Positions 14,497 through 22,517 of a stretch of 47,687 bases of DNA are shown piece after piece. Within the stretch, counting starts at the first letter, position 1, and every line of letters starts with the position of its first letter. The notes beneath the pieces were generated by a model. It had not been told where the DNA came from. It saw only the letters and a list, made by a program, of their open reading frames with translations, and did not search any database. Both the position numbers and the translations under genes were made by a program. Location: positions 1 to 47,687 of IMG/VR virus record IMGVR_UViG_3300037278_000662; one strand, written 5' to 3'. Origin of the DNA: a virus.

Positions 14497-15948
14497 ATGC
14501 CCTTTAAGCGTTTGAAGGATGCGACAGGAACCGTCGAGAACTCGGAGAGTTCAAGCGGTGACTCAGATTCTTCAATTATTCGACCAGCGATTCTTGTCCA
14601 CTCGGGTCCCGAGGGAGAAGGCGTTACTTATCAATCAATGGATGGTGAGACCAAACCATTCGATGCTGATCGAATCAAACGTATCGTCGAAAATCAAAAC
14701 GCTCTCTTGGAAGACATCGCTAAACAGTATGGTGGTTGGGACAAAATGCCTCCTGGTGCCTTTCCCCCTATTCTCGACACTCATGATCCTGATTCATCGG
14801 GCAACGTCTACGGACGAATGACCAGTAAACTTCGATTAGAAGTTCGTGATGTTCCTAAGGTTGGAAAAAATGTTGCGTGCGCCGTTACCGATCTTTTGTT
14901 TCTGGGAGCAGAGAATGTCCAGAAGGTGAAAGATGGTCGAGTTTATCACTTAAGCGTGGGAATTGACGAACTGGCTGATACCCTAGGGGAGATCAGTTCC
15001 GTTGTTGAACCCGCGGCTCCCGGTGCCATGCTCCTTAGTAAAGGCAAGAAAACAATTAAAGGAGACAATTCAATGTCTAAAAAATCACTTCAGGCATCAA
15101 AAGCACGCATGAGCAAACTCAGCGCGATGAAAGAAAACCTGACGAACATGAGTTCGAAGCTGGTTACCACCAAGGAAAGCGTTCGCTTGGCAAAAGCAGA
15201 AGGTCAAATTATGACCCGCTTAACTGCTCTTGCAAGAGCCGGAAAACTCACTCCCGCTGAAGTGAAAAATCTTAAAGGAAGCCAAGTCAAACACATGGCC
15301 GCACTTCCTCCCGAGATGCTCGAAACCGTCATGAAGTCTTACGAAGCTCTTGAGACCAAGGTAGTCATTGGTCAACGCGGATCTTCGGACGCTTCTCAGA
15401 CAGTTGATTTTGGTGGAATGGGCAAAGAACTTGAACGTCGTCAAATCTCAAAACTGAAGGCCCAAGTTCGTGGCGAGATGAAAAAACTCGGCGCGAAACT
15501 TAAAGAAGATGGTGAAGACGACAAAGACCACGGCGACAAACACGAGATGTCTCATAAATTGAGCGACGAGGCTCAAGAATCTCACCGTGCTAAAAAAATG
15601 GGTGAAGAGCACGAAGAGCGTGGTCACGCTTCTCCCGAGATGAAAGAACATTTGGCAAAAATGGCCCACCACCTTGAGAAGGGTGATCTTGAGGGTGCCA
15701 AATCTTGCCACGCCGAAATGTGCAAAATGGCTTCTGAAGGTAAATCACTCTCTGCAATGGACGACGTTCATTCTGAAGATGAAAAAAAATCCATGGAAGC
15801 ATTGGAGTCAGAGCTCGATGAGGTGAAAACCAATTTAGCTCGAATGGCCGGAATGGTTGATGAGCTCATGAGCTCTGAAGCCGAAGAAGGTCACGACTTC
15901 GAAAATGGCGCAGCCGGTGAAGAAGGCCACGCTGGAGCAAAAGCTTAA
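14497..15948 (+). CDS. Head maturation protease with C-terminal scaffold (Mu gpI-like)
   Basis: A 483-residue protein from ATG 14497, preceded by AAGGACAGGG. Residues 1-190 are protease-like, with DTHDP and, further on, YHLSVGID, where the serine is a candidate nucleophile as in phage prohead proteases. Residues after about 193 are highly charged, helical and Met/His/Glu-rich, as in scaffolds. In Mu the gpI gene contains the scaffold gpZ in the same frame, and here a strong internal ribosome site marks the same arrangement (entry 15073). The exact protease family is inferred. Confidence 0.8.
   Translation: MPFKRLKDATGTVENSESSSGDSDSSIIRPAILVHSGPEGEGVTYQSMDGETKPFDADRIKRIVENQNALLEDIAKQYGGWDKMPPGAFPPILDTHDPDSSGNVYGRMTSKLRLEVRDVPKVGKNVACAVTDLLFLGAENVQKVKDGRVYHLSVGIDELADTLGEISSVVEPAAPGAMLLSKGKKTIKGDNSMSKKSLQASKARMSKLSAMKENLTNMSSKLVTTKESVRLAKAEGQIMTRLTALARAGKLTPAEVKNLKGSQVKHMAALPPEMLETVMKSYEALETKVVIGQRGSSDASQTVDFGGMGKELERRQISKLKAQVRGEMKKLGAKLKEDGEDDKDHGDKHEMSHKLSDEAQESHRAKKMGEEHEERGHASPEMKEHLAKMAHHLEKGDLEGAKSCHAEMCKMASEGKSLSAMDDVHSEDEKKSMEALESELDEVKTNLARMAGMVDELMSSEAEEGHDFENGAAGEEGHAGAKA
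15073..15948 (+). CDS. Scaffold protein from internal start (Mu gpZ-like)
   Basis: A 291-residue product in the same frame as the protease, starting at ATG 15073 with AAAGGAGA seven bases upstream, one of the best ribosome sites in the window. It consists of the charged helical region only: a Lys-rich N-terminus, a His/Glu/Lys-rich centre (EDDKDHGDKHEMSHK) and a coiled-coil end. It would form the internal core around which the capsid assembles and then be cleaved by the longer product. Confidence 0.75.
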   Translation: MSKKSLQASKARMSKLSAMKENLTNMSSKLVTTKESVRLAKAEGQIMTRLTALARAGKLTPAEVKNLKGSQVKHMAALPPEMLETVMKSYEALETKVVIGQRGSSDASQTVDFGGMGKELERRQISKLKAQVRGEMKKLGAKLKEDGEDDKDHGDKHEMSHKLSDEAQESHRAKKMGEEHEERGHASPEMKEHLAKMAHHLEKGDLEGAKSCHAEMCKMASEGKSLSAMDDVHSEDEKKSMEALESELDEVKTNLARMAGMVDELMSSEAEEGHDFENGAAGEEGHAGAKA

Positions 15949-15975
15949 GTTCAACTTTTTTAAAAGGAGTTCAAA

Positions 15976-16389
15976 ATGTCTCAACCCGAATTAAGAGATG
16001 CCCTGTTTATCCAAACGGATAGCCGCTCGAATTTTAAACAGATCATCGCCAAACGGCCTGATCTTACGAAGTTCAACGGTGGTCGTTTAACACCTTCTCT
16101 CGTTGGAACTTACCAGTACGCTGGTCTTGTTCTTGGTTTTGCAGCGACTGGTGCCGACGCCGGTTACTACAAAGCTTACAACTCTGCCAACACAGACGGA
16201 TCACAAGTGCCCGTTGGTGTTTTAGCTGAAGACGCAAACATCGATGCAGCCGGTAACGGTTCAGAGATGAAGTGGATCAGTGGTGGTCAATTGATCCAAG
16301 GACTTTTGATCGGCTTGGATGCAAATGCGATCACTTTGCTAAAAGCAAATAGCTACACAGAGCAGGGCTTACAAATCTTAGATTTTTAA
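15976..16389 (+). CDS. Head decoration protein (lambda gpD-like)
   Basis: A 137-residue protein with strong ribosome site AAAAGGAG, directly before the major capsid gene as in lambda-type D-E pairs. It is rich in Gly/Ala/Thr, with GTYQYAGLVLGFAATGADAG in the centre and a beta-rich fold. It would bind the expanded capsid at its three-fold sites and stabilise it. The lambda-type pair inside an otherwise Mu-type module marks mosaicism. Confidence 0.8.
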   Translation: MSQPELRDALFIQTDSRSNFKQIIAKRPDLTKFNGGRLTPSLVGTYQYAGLVLGFAATGADAGYYKAYNSANTDGSQVPVGVLAEDANIDAAGNGSEMKWISGGQLIQGLLIGLDANAITLLKANSYTEQGLQILDF

Positions 16390-16409
16390 ATTTTAATTAG
16401 GAGGCTTTC

Positions 16410-17483
16410 ATGTCTACAGTTTTTGCAGCGGAGCACACGCGGGTACTTCAAGAAGTCATCCGTGAAATTGAAGTCGATCCCACGGAGTTTTTGGGAGTAA
16501 AATATCTCCCCACGGTTGAGATCCCTTCAACAACTGTGTTCGTGGATGTCTTGGAAGCCCGTGGCGGGATGGTCCAAGAGCACACGAAAGGTGCGGACCC
16601 CAAGGGTTCTCAACGTCGTCAATTCAGAACTCAACAATTCGCGCCCGGCGCGTACAAAGAGTTCATCCGTTTTGACGAACAGGATATCTTGAACCTTCGT
16701 GAGCTGGGTTTAAACGACCTGTCGAAACGTGGGATTCGTCAACACTTAAACGAGAATGCTCTCGTGTTGAACAACCGCATTGAGACTCGTATTGAGCTCT
16801 TGCGTTGGCAGGCGATTTTCAATGGAAACTACGTCTACGACGGTCGCACCATCAACTTTGGTGTCCCCTCGCAGAATCAGGTTTCTCCGGCGAACTCGTG
16901 GGGAATGGTCACAGGCGGTAACTACGTTGCCAACCCTGCGGCGACCCCTGTTCAGGATTTGCGATTTTGGACACTCGGTGGGTATAGCCCTTTCCGAAAA
17001 TACAAGATCACAAAAATTATCATGAACCCGAACACCGCGCGAATCGTTTTGGATAACCCCAATGTTCAGTCATTGATCCAGTACCGTTTTGCTGCTGAAA
17101 CCTACAAAATGCACGACATCAATGCCGTCATGGGTTTCTTGGTTCCCGGTTGTCCCCAAATCGAAGTTTATGGCGGTTGGTATCAGTCAGAGACGCAAAA
17201 TGCGACCACTGGCGAGATCACTGTCGGCGACGCGATCTATTTCATCCCCGATGGAAAGATCTTCTTTGAGGCGAAACTTCCGGATAACAACAAAATTGGA
17301 GACATGGTCATGACTCTGAGCCTTTCAAACGGTTCAGTGGACAACCCCGCTCCCGGTAAGTTCGTCTTGGTTGACGAGCACATCGAAGACCGCAAGGGCA
17401 ATCCCTATATCGATTTGATCGGTGGGTTCTACGGAGCTCCTCGCCTGAAGCGATATCAGGACGTGTTGACAGCGTCTGTCTAA
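16410..17483 (+). CDS. Major capsid protein (lambda gpE family)
   Basis: A 357-residue protein of the lambda E-type capsid family. It has an N-terminal extended arm, the FAPGAYKEFIRFDEQDIL segment (residues about 81-98), a central helix-rich region, and a C-terminal domain ending GAPRLKRYQDVLTASV. The length and the neighbouring decoration protein agree. It has a near-perfect ribosome site (AGGAGG). It builds the icosahedral shell with HK97 fold. A strong hairpin terminator follows, consistent with control of the most highly expressed gene. Confidence 0.9.
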   Translation: MSTVFAAEHTRVLQEVIREIEVDPTEFLGVKYLPTVEIPSTTVFVDVLEARGGMVQEHTKGADPKGSQRRQFRTQQFAPGAYKEFIRFDEQDILNLRELGLNDLSKRGIRQHLNENALVLNNRIETRIELLRWQAIFNGNYVYDGRTINFGVPSQNQVSPANSWGMVTGGNYVANPAATPVQDLRFWTLGGYSPFRKYKITKIIMNPNTARIVLDNPNVQSLIQYRFAAETYKMHDINAVMGFLVPGCPQIEVYGGWYQSETQNATTGEITVGDAIYFIPDGKIFFEAKLPDNNKIGDMVMTLSLSNGSVDNPAPGKFVLVDEHIEDRKGNPYIDLIGGFYGAPRLKRYQDVLTASV

Positions 17484-17489
17484 TTGATA

Positions 17490-17526
17490 GAGTCGCGGGG
17501 TGGGTCTCTCACCCCGTAACTCTTTT
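17490..17526 (+). terminator. Hairpin terminator or attenuator after the major capsid gene
   Basis: Outer arms GAGT/ACTC and inner arms CGGGGTG (17496-17502)/CACCCCG (17510-17516) make an 11-bp interrupted stem with a 7-base loop. TTTT (17523-17526) follows. The T-run is short and the next ribosome site begins at once, so partial termination that sets the capsid-to-tail ratio is likely. Confidence 0.75.
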
Positions 17527-17542
17527 AAAAAGGATGCTGAAC

Positions 17543-17944
17543 ATGGCTCTAGTTAAAGTCAAATTTTTGAAAAACGTCACGACTCCAAACGGAACCTACA
17601 AGACGGGTGAAGTGATTGAGGTCGATGCTGATTTTGCAAAAATGATCACGACTCCGGTTAAATACTCGGACCGTGATGAAATGTTTGTGAAGGCGATTTT
17701 GATTGAGCCCCAAAGTTCGGCGGCTCCTCACGAAACAGCTCCCGGAATGGTGGCGATCCCGGTTGCCAACCTGACCGTTTCAGACATGAATGACTTAGGG
17801 ATCAAGAACATCGTGAAAACTCCCGAAGACCCTGAGCATCAAAAATACTTGGAAGCTTCCGGAGCTCTCCCGACCGAGCAGAACTTAAAGACCAGGCAAA
17901 ACCGACTGGAGAAACGCCAACAAGCGGCGAAGTCTTCAGAGTAA
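17543..17944 (+). CDS. Hypothetical head protein
   Basis: A 133-residue protein from ATG 17543. ATG 17534 is too close to the AAAAAGG ribosome site. The first 55 residues look like a small beta barrel (VKVKFLKNVTTPNG, YKTGEVIEVD), common in short phage head proteins. The rest is an acidic/basic helical tail. It lies between the capsid and connector genes. Role unknown. Confidence 0.7.
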   Translation: MALVKVKFLKNVTTPNGTYKTGEVIEVDADFAKMITTPVKYSDRDEMFVKAILIEPQSSAAPHETAPGMVAIPVANLTVSDMNDLGIKNIVKTPEDPEHQKYLEASGALPTEQNLKTRQNRLEKRQQAAKSSE

Positions 17945-17953
17945 GGACTTTGA

Positions 17954-18574
17954 ATGTTGGACCAAAAGTGTTTGATGTACACAACCTTTGACTCAGTCAA
18001 AGTTAAACTGGTCAACAAGGTCCAATTTCAGGCCGATCCCACACAACCCGTAGATGGCGAACTACCTGATGTTTTATTGACACAACTGGTTCGAGACGCC
18101 GAGACCGATGTCGAGCTCGACCTTCGGTCAAGGTACGCGATTCCTTTCAGGTCTATTTCGACCGGAACTTTTACCAACCTTCCCGATCACACTCAAAGAG
18201 CGATCAGGAAAGTGGTGGATCTTCGTGCTGAGTTTCTCATCATCGGCACTGACTTCGGCCGTGGTTCTCACATCAATGCTGAGGGCTACACCAAAACCGT
18301 GACCGAAAGATACGACCTGGAAATAGACCGACTTTTAGGTCGGGACAAAGAGGGTGAGAACTCTAAACACGACCGTTTCAGGTTTTCTCCCCCACTGGAA
18401 GATCTCATGTTGGCCCAAACAAACTCTTCGGCCGATGACGGTTACAAAGGCATGATCATCAATACCGACGGGGCCTGCCAAAACCCCGCTACCTACGCGG
18501 CACAGCAAATTAATGATCCTTCGAGGTCTTACCTCTCCAATCCGTTTCCGACGGGTAGGAACAACGGATGTTGA
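17954..18574 (+). CDS. Head-tail connector protein (Mu gp36/DUF1320-like)
   Basis: A 206-residue protein with AAGGA as ribosome site. The region VRDAETDVELDLRSRYAIPF (residues about 46-65) fits the helix pattern of DUF1320/gp36-type connector proteins, which dock below the portal. It overlaps the next gene by 7 bases. The C-terminal 60 residues are polar and unmatched. Confidence 0.65.
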   Translation: MLDQKCLMYTTFDSVKVKLVNKVQFQADPTQPVDGELPDVLLTQLVRDAETDVELDLRSRYAIPFRSISTGTFTNLPDHTQRAIRKVVDLRAEFLIIGTDFGRGSHINAEGYTKTVTERYDLEIDRLLGRDKEGENSKHDRFRFSPPLEDLMLAQTNSSADDGYKGMIINTDGACQNPATYAAQQINDPSRSYLSNPFPTGRNNGC

Positions 18575-19257
18575 AGGTAAACTTGGACGGGCTCAAGGAT
18601 CTCGTAAAGAGGTTTGACGATCCCGCTCTCAAGGCCGAGCTCAACAAGATCCCTTCGATGAAAGGGGTCGCGGCCATTATCTCTCAGGCCATCGCTGACA
18701 ATTTTGAACAGGAGGGACCGGGATGGGCTCCTTTAAAGGTCGCCACACTTCGGGCTTCAGTAAAAAAATCAGTCATCAACAAAATGAAAAAGCGCTTCTT
18801 ACGGGGAAAAAAGGAGAGCCAACTCAATACTTCGGAAAGGTCCTCCCTCAAAAGAAAGGTCGACTCGCAGCTCATCGCGCACGAAAAAAACGCCCGGACC
18901 TCTTCGAACATGAAGAAGTCGGGGAAGAATCAGATTCAAGCCAACCGGAAGATTCTTCAGAAGACGGGTCTCCTTAAAAAGACCGCCACCATCCCTGGCT
19001 TCACTGGATCCAGTGCTCCGACCAAAGGCGGGAAATCTGTCTCTGGGTCAAATTTGTACAGCATTCAAGGAACGAACCTAGTTTGGGGAACAAATCTCGT
19101 CTACGCTGGTGTCCATAACAACGGAGATCCTTCTCGAGGAATTCCCAAGCGTGAGTTCATGGTGATCAGAGACGCGTGGAAGGTCCAGCTCAATAATTAC
19201 ATCGCCGAGAAGGCCCTTCAGATTTTAACTCAGTTTCTTACTAAGGGTCGACGATGA
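18568..19257 (+). CDS. Virion morphogenesis/tail completion protein (Mu gpG-like)
   Basis: A 229-residue protein. It has FEQEGPGWAPLKVATL at about residue 46, LQKTGLLKKT near 130, a late VYAGVHNNG, and GIPKREFMVI. This matches the order of motifs in the Mu gpG/phage virion morphogenesis family, which helps join heads to tails. A basic low-complexity insertion lies between residues 66 and 125. It ends in an ATGA overlap with 19254. Confidence 0.8.
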   Translation: MLKVNLDGLKDLVKRFDDPALKAELNKIPSMKGVAAIISQAIADNFEQEGPGWAPLKVATLRASVKKSVINKMKKRFLRGKKESQLNTSERSSLKRKVDSQLIAHEKNARTSSNMKKSGKNQIQANRKILQKTGLLKKTATIPGFTGSSAPTKGGKSVSGSNLYSIQGTNLVWGTNLVYAGVHNNGDPSRGIPKREFMVIRDAWKVQLNNYIAEKALQILTQFLTKGRR

Positions 19258-19994
19258 ATCCGGTGAATCCCAAAATCATCAACGGTCAGCAGATCAAACA
19301 AGCAACAATCGATGGTTTGTTTCTGTCGAGTCCAGGTGAGGATATCGTTCCCAAAACACTCCTTCAGCTCTCCTCAATCCCAGGATTCGTTGCACTCTTT
19401 GGCCCCTACATTTCAGACTCAAGTGGTAACAAAACGTCCAACCAACAACGCTGGGCTGATTATCAAAGGATGGACTGGTCGGTCAGGCAACTTCCGGCAA
19501 TCAACGTGTTTGAGGCCTCCTCTGAAAACAAAGATTCTGACCAAGCCTTCCTTCGTGGCACAGTGCAGATCCAGGTTTTTTGGCCACCGAACATGCGCCG
19601 GGAAGACCTGGCCAGAGTGCCTGCAGCATTTAAGGGTGTGCTCGAGAACTTTTTCTCCAGCGATTACGTTGGGAACATGTTGGACGAGCTCTACTACATT
19701 CAAAGGCCAATGAAAGTTTATGGATTAAACGAATACGGAAAAACCCTGACATGGTCGCCAAACGTCGAGGGTATCGTCGAGGATGAACTGGTCCCTGTGA
19801 CTATCCTTGATGTTCAGTACCGAATAGATTTAAGATCTTGGTACAGAGCACTTGAGTTCATGAGAAGAACCAAGGGTCAACCTTTTGAAGTGACCCTGGA
19901 ACCTTTGGTGGAAATTTTGGGCGAGTATGACGGACTCGATCAAGATGAAGTGAGTCAGATTGTCGTCGCGGATGATTTTACAGTTAATACTTAA
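19254..19994 (+). CDS. Tail completion or terminator-type protein
   Basis: A 246-residue protein between the gpG-like protein and the sheath, where contractile-tail phages encode tail terminator or completion proteins. It contains an alpha/beta region with WPPNMRREDLARVPAAFKGV and a beta-rich C-terminus. No family signature is clear enough to name. Overlaps upstream by 4 bases. Confidence 0.6.
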   Translation: MNPVNPKIINGQQIKQATIDGLFLSSPGEDIVPKTLLQLSSIPGFVALFGPYISDSSGNKTSNQQRWADYQRMDWSVRQLPAINVFEASSENKDSDQAFLRGTVQIQVFWPPNMRREDLARVPAAFKGVLENFFSSDYVGNMLDELYYIQRPMKVYGLNEYGKTLTWSPNVEGIVEDELVPVTILDVQYRIDLRSWYRALEFMRRTKGQPFEVTLEPLVEILGEYDGLDQDEVSQIVVADDFTVNT

Positions 19995-20005
19995 AGGAGT
20001 TTACA

Positions 20006-21433
20006 ATGTCACAAACTATCGACACCATCGGCAACCGACTGACCCCCAGCGTTCCGTTGCAAATCACTTACGGAAGTCAGGCTCTGGCCGTCGGCCGAAA
20101 GTTTGCGACTCTCTTTGCCCACATGGCGGCTTCGGGTGGGACCGGAATGCCCTACCAGGTTTACAATGTCATCAACGTCGGTGACGCGGCTTCGGCTCAG
20201 GCGGAAGTTGATCTCGTGGCCGGATCAGGATCTCAGGCCGGAAAAATGGCCGCAGCTTTTGTGAAATCAAATCAATTGTCTGGAAATGCGAATTTCCCGG
20301 CATTCCGAATTGTTCTTCTGGCTTTTTCAGACACGAACTTTGGAACAAGCAACGTGGCCTTTAACGGGATCATGAATCTTCGAAGTGACCTTCTGGTCTC
20401 CTGCTACCCTGCTGAAAATGCGGCGATGCTTTTACAGCTTGAAAATTTGGCCATTACCCTCTCGGGTCCTGACCGCGACCTTAAAGGTCAGTTTGGTTCA
20501 TTTGTTCAATTGGCCTCCCTGGCCCCTCTGGCGACTCAAATCGCTTTTGATATCGACTCTCAGTACGTCATGGTTGAATCTCTCCCTGACTCAAACACGG
20601 CCCTTGTTGAACAGGCCGGCGTTTTGACTGAAGCCTCAAACGTCATCACGGGCCTAGCCTCAGCAGTTGGTATTTATCCTGGCGCTCAAATCTCAGGAAC
20701 TGGAGTTCCCGCGGGTGCCCTGGTTGGTCAAGTGACCTCGTCAACCGTGACCATGGTCGACTCTTCGGGCAACGCACTTCCCGCGGCGGCAAGTGAAACT
20801 TCTGAGTCGATCTCTTTCCAAAACGTGGTCAGTCAGCCTCCTGAGCTCGTGGCGGCGGCGGTGGCGGCCGGAAAACTAGCCTCTGTCTTTCCTTACGTTC
20901 CTTTGGCTAATGTGGTTTTGGGTGGAATCATTCCTCCCCAAATCGCAAGTGACATCATCGATTGGAATCCTTCAGGTGAAAGTGAAGCAGCCCTTCAGGC
21001 GGGTCTGTCTCCTTTGACCGTAGATCCTGCGGGTGATGTGGTTTTTATCCGCACTCGAACCACTTACACCACAACCCCTGCCAATGTGACTGTGACTTCG
21101 TACTTCGATTGGCAACAAATCGTGACCCTGTACGACTTCCGTGAAGTGGTTTACCAGCTTTCGCAAAACCCTCCGTTCAACAACAACCCCGGTGGCACAC
21201 TGGCGTCGGCTGATGTTGCGGCGGCATTTAAAGATGAAGTCTTGCGGGAAGCTTATGCTTTCCAAGCACAAGGTGCATTCCAGAACGTAAAACCAAACGC
21301 CACAAAATTCGTGGTTCAAGTTTCTTCGTCTGGTCGGTTTGATTTCTACATCCCTTGCGAAGTCATCCCCGGATTGTACGTCATTGCGGGAAACATTCAG
21401 GGCGTGGTCTCGGCTTCTTCGTTTACAATTTAA
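20006..21433 (+). CDS. Tail sheath protein (Mu gpL-like)
   Basis: A 475-residue protein. The C-terminal third (RTTYTTTP, then DFREVVYQLSQNPPFNNNPG and RFDFYIPCEVIPGLYVIAG) follows the conserved order of contractile sheath proteins of the Mu L type. It polymerises around the tube and contracts on infection. Residues about 205-271 form an inserted beta domain with GAQISGTGVPAGALVGQV, a motif more usual in fibres. Ribosome site AAAGGAG. Confidence 0.85.
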   Translation: MSQTIDTIGNRLTPSVPLQITYGSQALAVGRKFATLFAHMAASGGTGMPYQVYNVINVGDAASAQAEVDLVAGSGSQAGKMAAAFVKSNQLSGNANFPAFRIVLLAFSDTNFGTSNVAFNGIMNLRSDLLVSCYPAENAAMLLQLENLAITLSGPDRDLKGQFGSFVQLASLAPLATQIAFDIDSQYVMVESLPDSNTALVEQAGVLTEASNVITGLASAVGIYPGAQISGTGVPAGALVGQVTSSTVTMVDSSGNALPAAASETSESISFQNVVSQPPELVAAAVAAGKLASVFPYVPLANVVLGGIIPPQIASDIIDWNPSGESEAALQAGLSPLTVDPAGDVVFIRTRTTYTTTPANVTVTSYFDWQQIVTLYDFREVVYQLSQNPPFNNNPGGTLASADVAAAFKDEVLREAYAFQAQGAFQNVKPNATKFVVQVSSSGRFDFYIPCEVIPGLYVIAGNIQGVVSASSFTI

Positions 21434-21446
21434 TTAGGAGGATTTC

Positions 21447-21878
21447 ATGGGCGTTTTATTCATTGATCGGGGCCGTATTACAATCAACGGAACTGAAGTC
21501 CTCGACATCGAGAACATCACCCTGAAGGTTTCTTACGGGACCAAGTATGTCCCGACCATGACGACCAACCGTCGTCATAAAGGAACCGTTAAGGGAAATT
21601 TGGACATCAATTTGAGTTTCTCAGTGGCCGTTCAGTCGACCCTTGGGACCCCAAAGCTAGAGTCCATTGATTACAACTCCCAAGACGTGGCCCTGACTTT
21701 TGCTCACGGAGCGGACAGGTACACTTGCACGGGTCTTGATTTTGTCGACGCCGATCAGTCCGCGGGTGGCGTGGGGTCTGAAGGTAAAAAGGCTTTCAAC
21801 ATGTTGGCCCTAGACATCATCGACCAAGTCGGGAATTCTGCTCTCTTTGCAACGTCTTTAGGACTTTTGACAACGTAA
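21447..21878 (+). CDS. Tail tube protein (Mu gpM-like)
   Basis: A 143-residue protein directly after the sheath with ribosome site AGGAGG. It has the simple beta pattern of tube proteins: an N-terminal ITINGTEVLDIENITLKV strand pair and a late DRYTCTGLDFVD. It forms stacked hexameric rings for DNA passage. Confidence 0.85.
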   Translation: MGVLFIDRGRITINGTEVLDIENITLKVSYGTKYVPTMTTNRRHKGTVKGNLDINLSFSVAVQSTLGTPKLESIDYNSQDVALTFAHGADRYTCTGLDFVDADQSAGGVGSEGKKAFNMLALDIIDQVGNSALFATSLGLLTT

Positions 21879-21891
21879 GCTAGGATTTTGA

Positions 21892-22434
21892 ATGGGCCAC
21901 GAAAAACATGAGCCAATTGAAACAATCGAGGACCGCCTTGCGAAATTTCGTGAAGGCGCTAGGTACGCCGGATCCCTTTCCTTTCGAGGACAGGTCGTCC
22001 ACTTCAGAGTTTTGAGCAGATCTGAAGAGATGGAGATCAGACGTAAGGCCATCACGGCCTCCATGCATTATGGAGGGGATGAGACTGAGAAAAACAATTT
22101 CATCCAGATGTCGACTCTTCAATTGGCCAGTACACCAGTTGGCCCTAGTAAAGTCCCGAGTCTTCCGATTGCACTTTTGGATAAGATGACCAGTGATGAG
22201 CTCAAGTTTCTTTATGATGAGTACATCAAAATCATGGACGACGCGAACCCGTCGATTGAGAGAATTGGGACTGAAGAGTTCCGATCTCTCGTAGATCTGG
22301 TAAAAAAAAACGGGGTGGGGTCGAGAGACTTATCTTTAAAGCAGCTCAGGGCGATATTTATCGCATTTCAGGATTTGATCCAGCGAGTGGATTTCCAAAC
22401 CTCACCGATGGACAGCTCCTCTGGTGGGCAGTGA
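21892..22434 (+). CDS. Tail assembly chaperone, zero-frame product
   Basis: A 180-residue helical protein between tube and tape measure, the fixed place of the tail assembly chaperone gene in phages. It carries the slippery sequence A-AAA-AAC at residues 138-140. After it the zero frame runs about 40 more residues to a Ser/Gly-rich end. Chaperones of this kind coat the tape measure while the tube assembles. The frameshifted long form is listed separately. Confidence 0.8.
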   Translation: MGHEKHEPIETIEDRLAKFREGARYAGSLSFRGQVVHFRVLSRSEEMEIRRKAITASMHYGGDETEKNNFIQMSTLQLASTPVGPSKVPSLPIALLDKMTSDELKFLYDEYIKIMDDANPSIERIGTEEFRSLVDLVKKNGVGSRDLSLKQLRAIFIAFQDLIQRVDFQTSPMDSSSGGQ

Positions 22435-22514
22435 TGAACAGGGCCGTCAACGATCTCGAGGCTGAAGAGCACGAGAATCGAGTAAAAGAGGAGTCGGCGC
22501 AAAAAAGGGGATAG
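21892..22514 (+). CDS. Tail assembly chaperone, -1 frameshift product
   Basis: Reading shifts by -1 at 22305-22311, so the next codon begins at 22311. The new frame stays open for 67 codons to TAG 22512-22514, just before the tape measure start. The added part contains LTDGQLLWWAVMNRAVND and an acidic/basic helix, the usual make-up of the T-type extension in lambda G-GT and Mu-like chaperones. The long form would be about 207 residues. A short stand-alone reading from ATG 22434 (26 residues) is an alternative for the last part. Confidence 0.75.
22302..22311 (+). promoter_or_regulatory. Programmed -1 frameshift slippery site
   Basis: Nine A bases followed by C give the canonical heptamer A-AAA-AAC in phase with the chaperone codons. 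Tandem tRNA slippage here, or slippage of RNA polymerase on the A tract, would produce the long chaperone. Confidence 0.75.
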
Positions 22515-22517
22515 ACC

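Noticed and set aside
17466-17492. TTGACA with TAGAGT 16 bases downstream as a promoter
   Set aside because: It lies in the last codons of the capsid gene and leads straight into a terminator; probably coincidence of codons.
22434-22514. Separate 26-residue gene after the tail chaperone
   Set aside because: Its frame is continuous with the -1 frame from the slippery site, so it is better explained as the end of the frameshift product.
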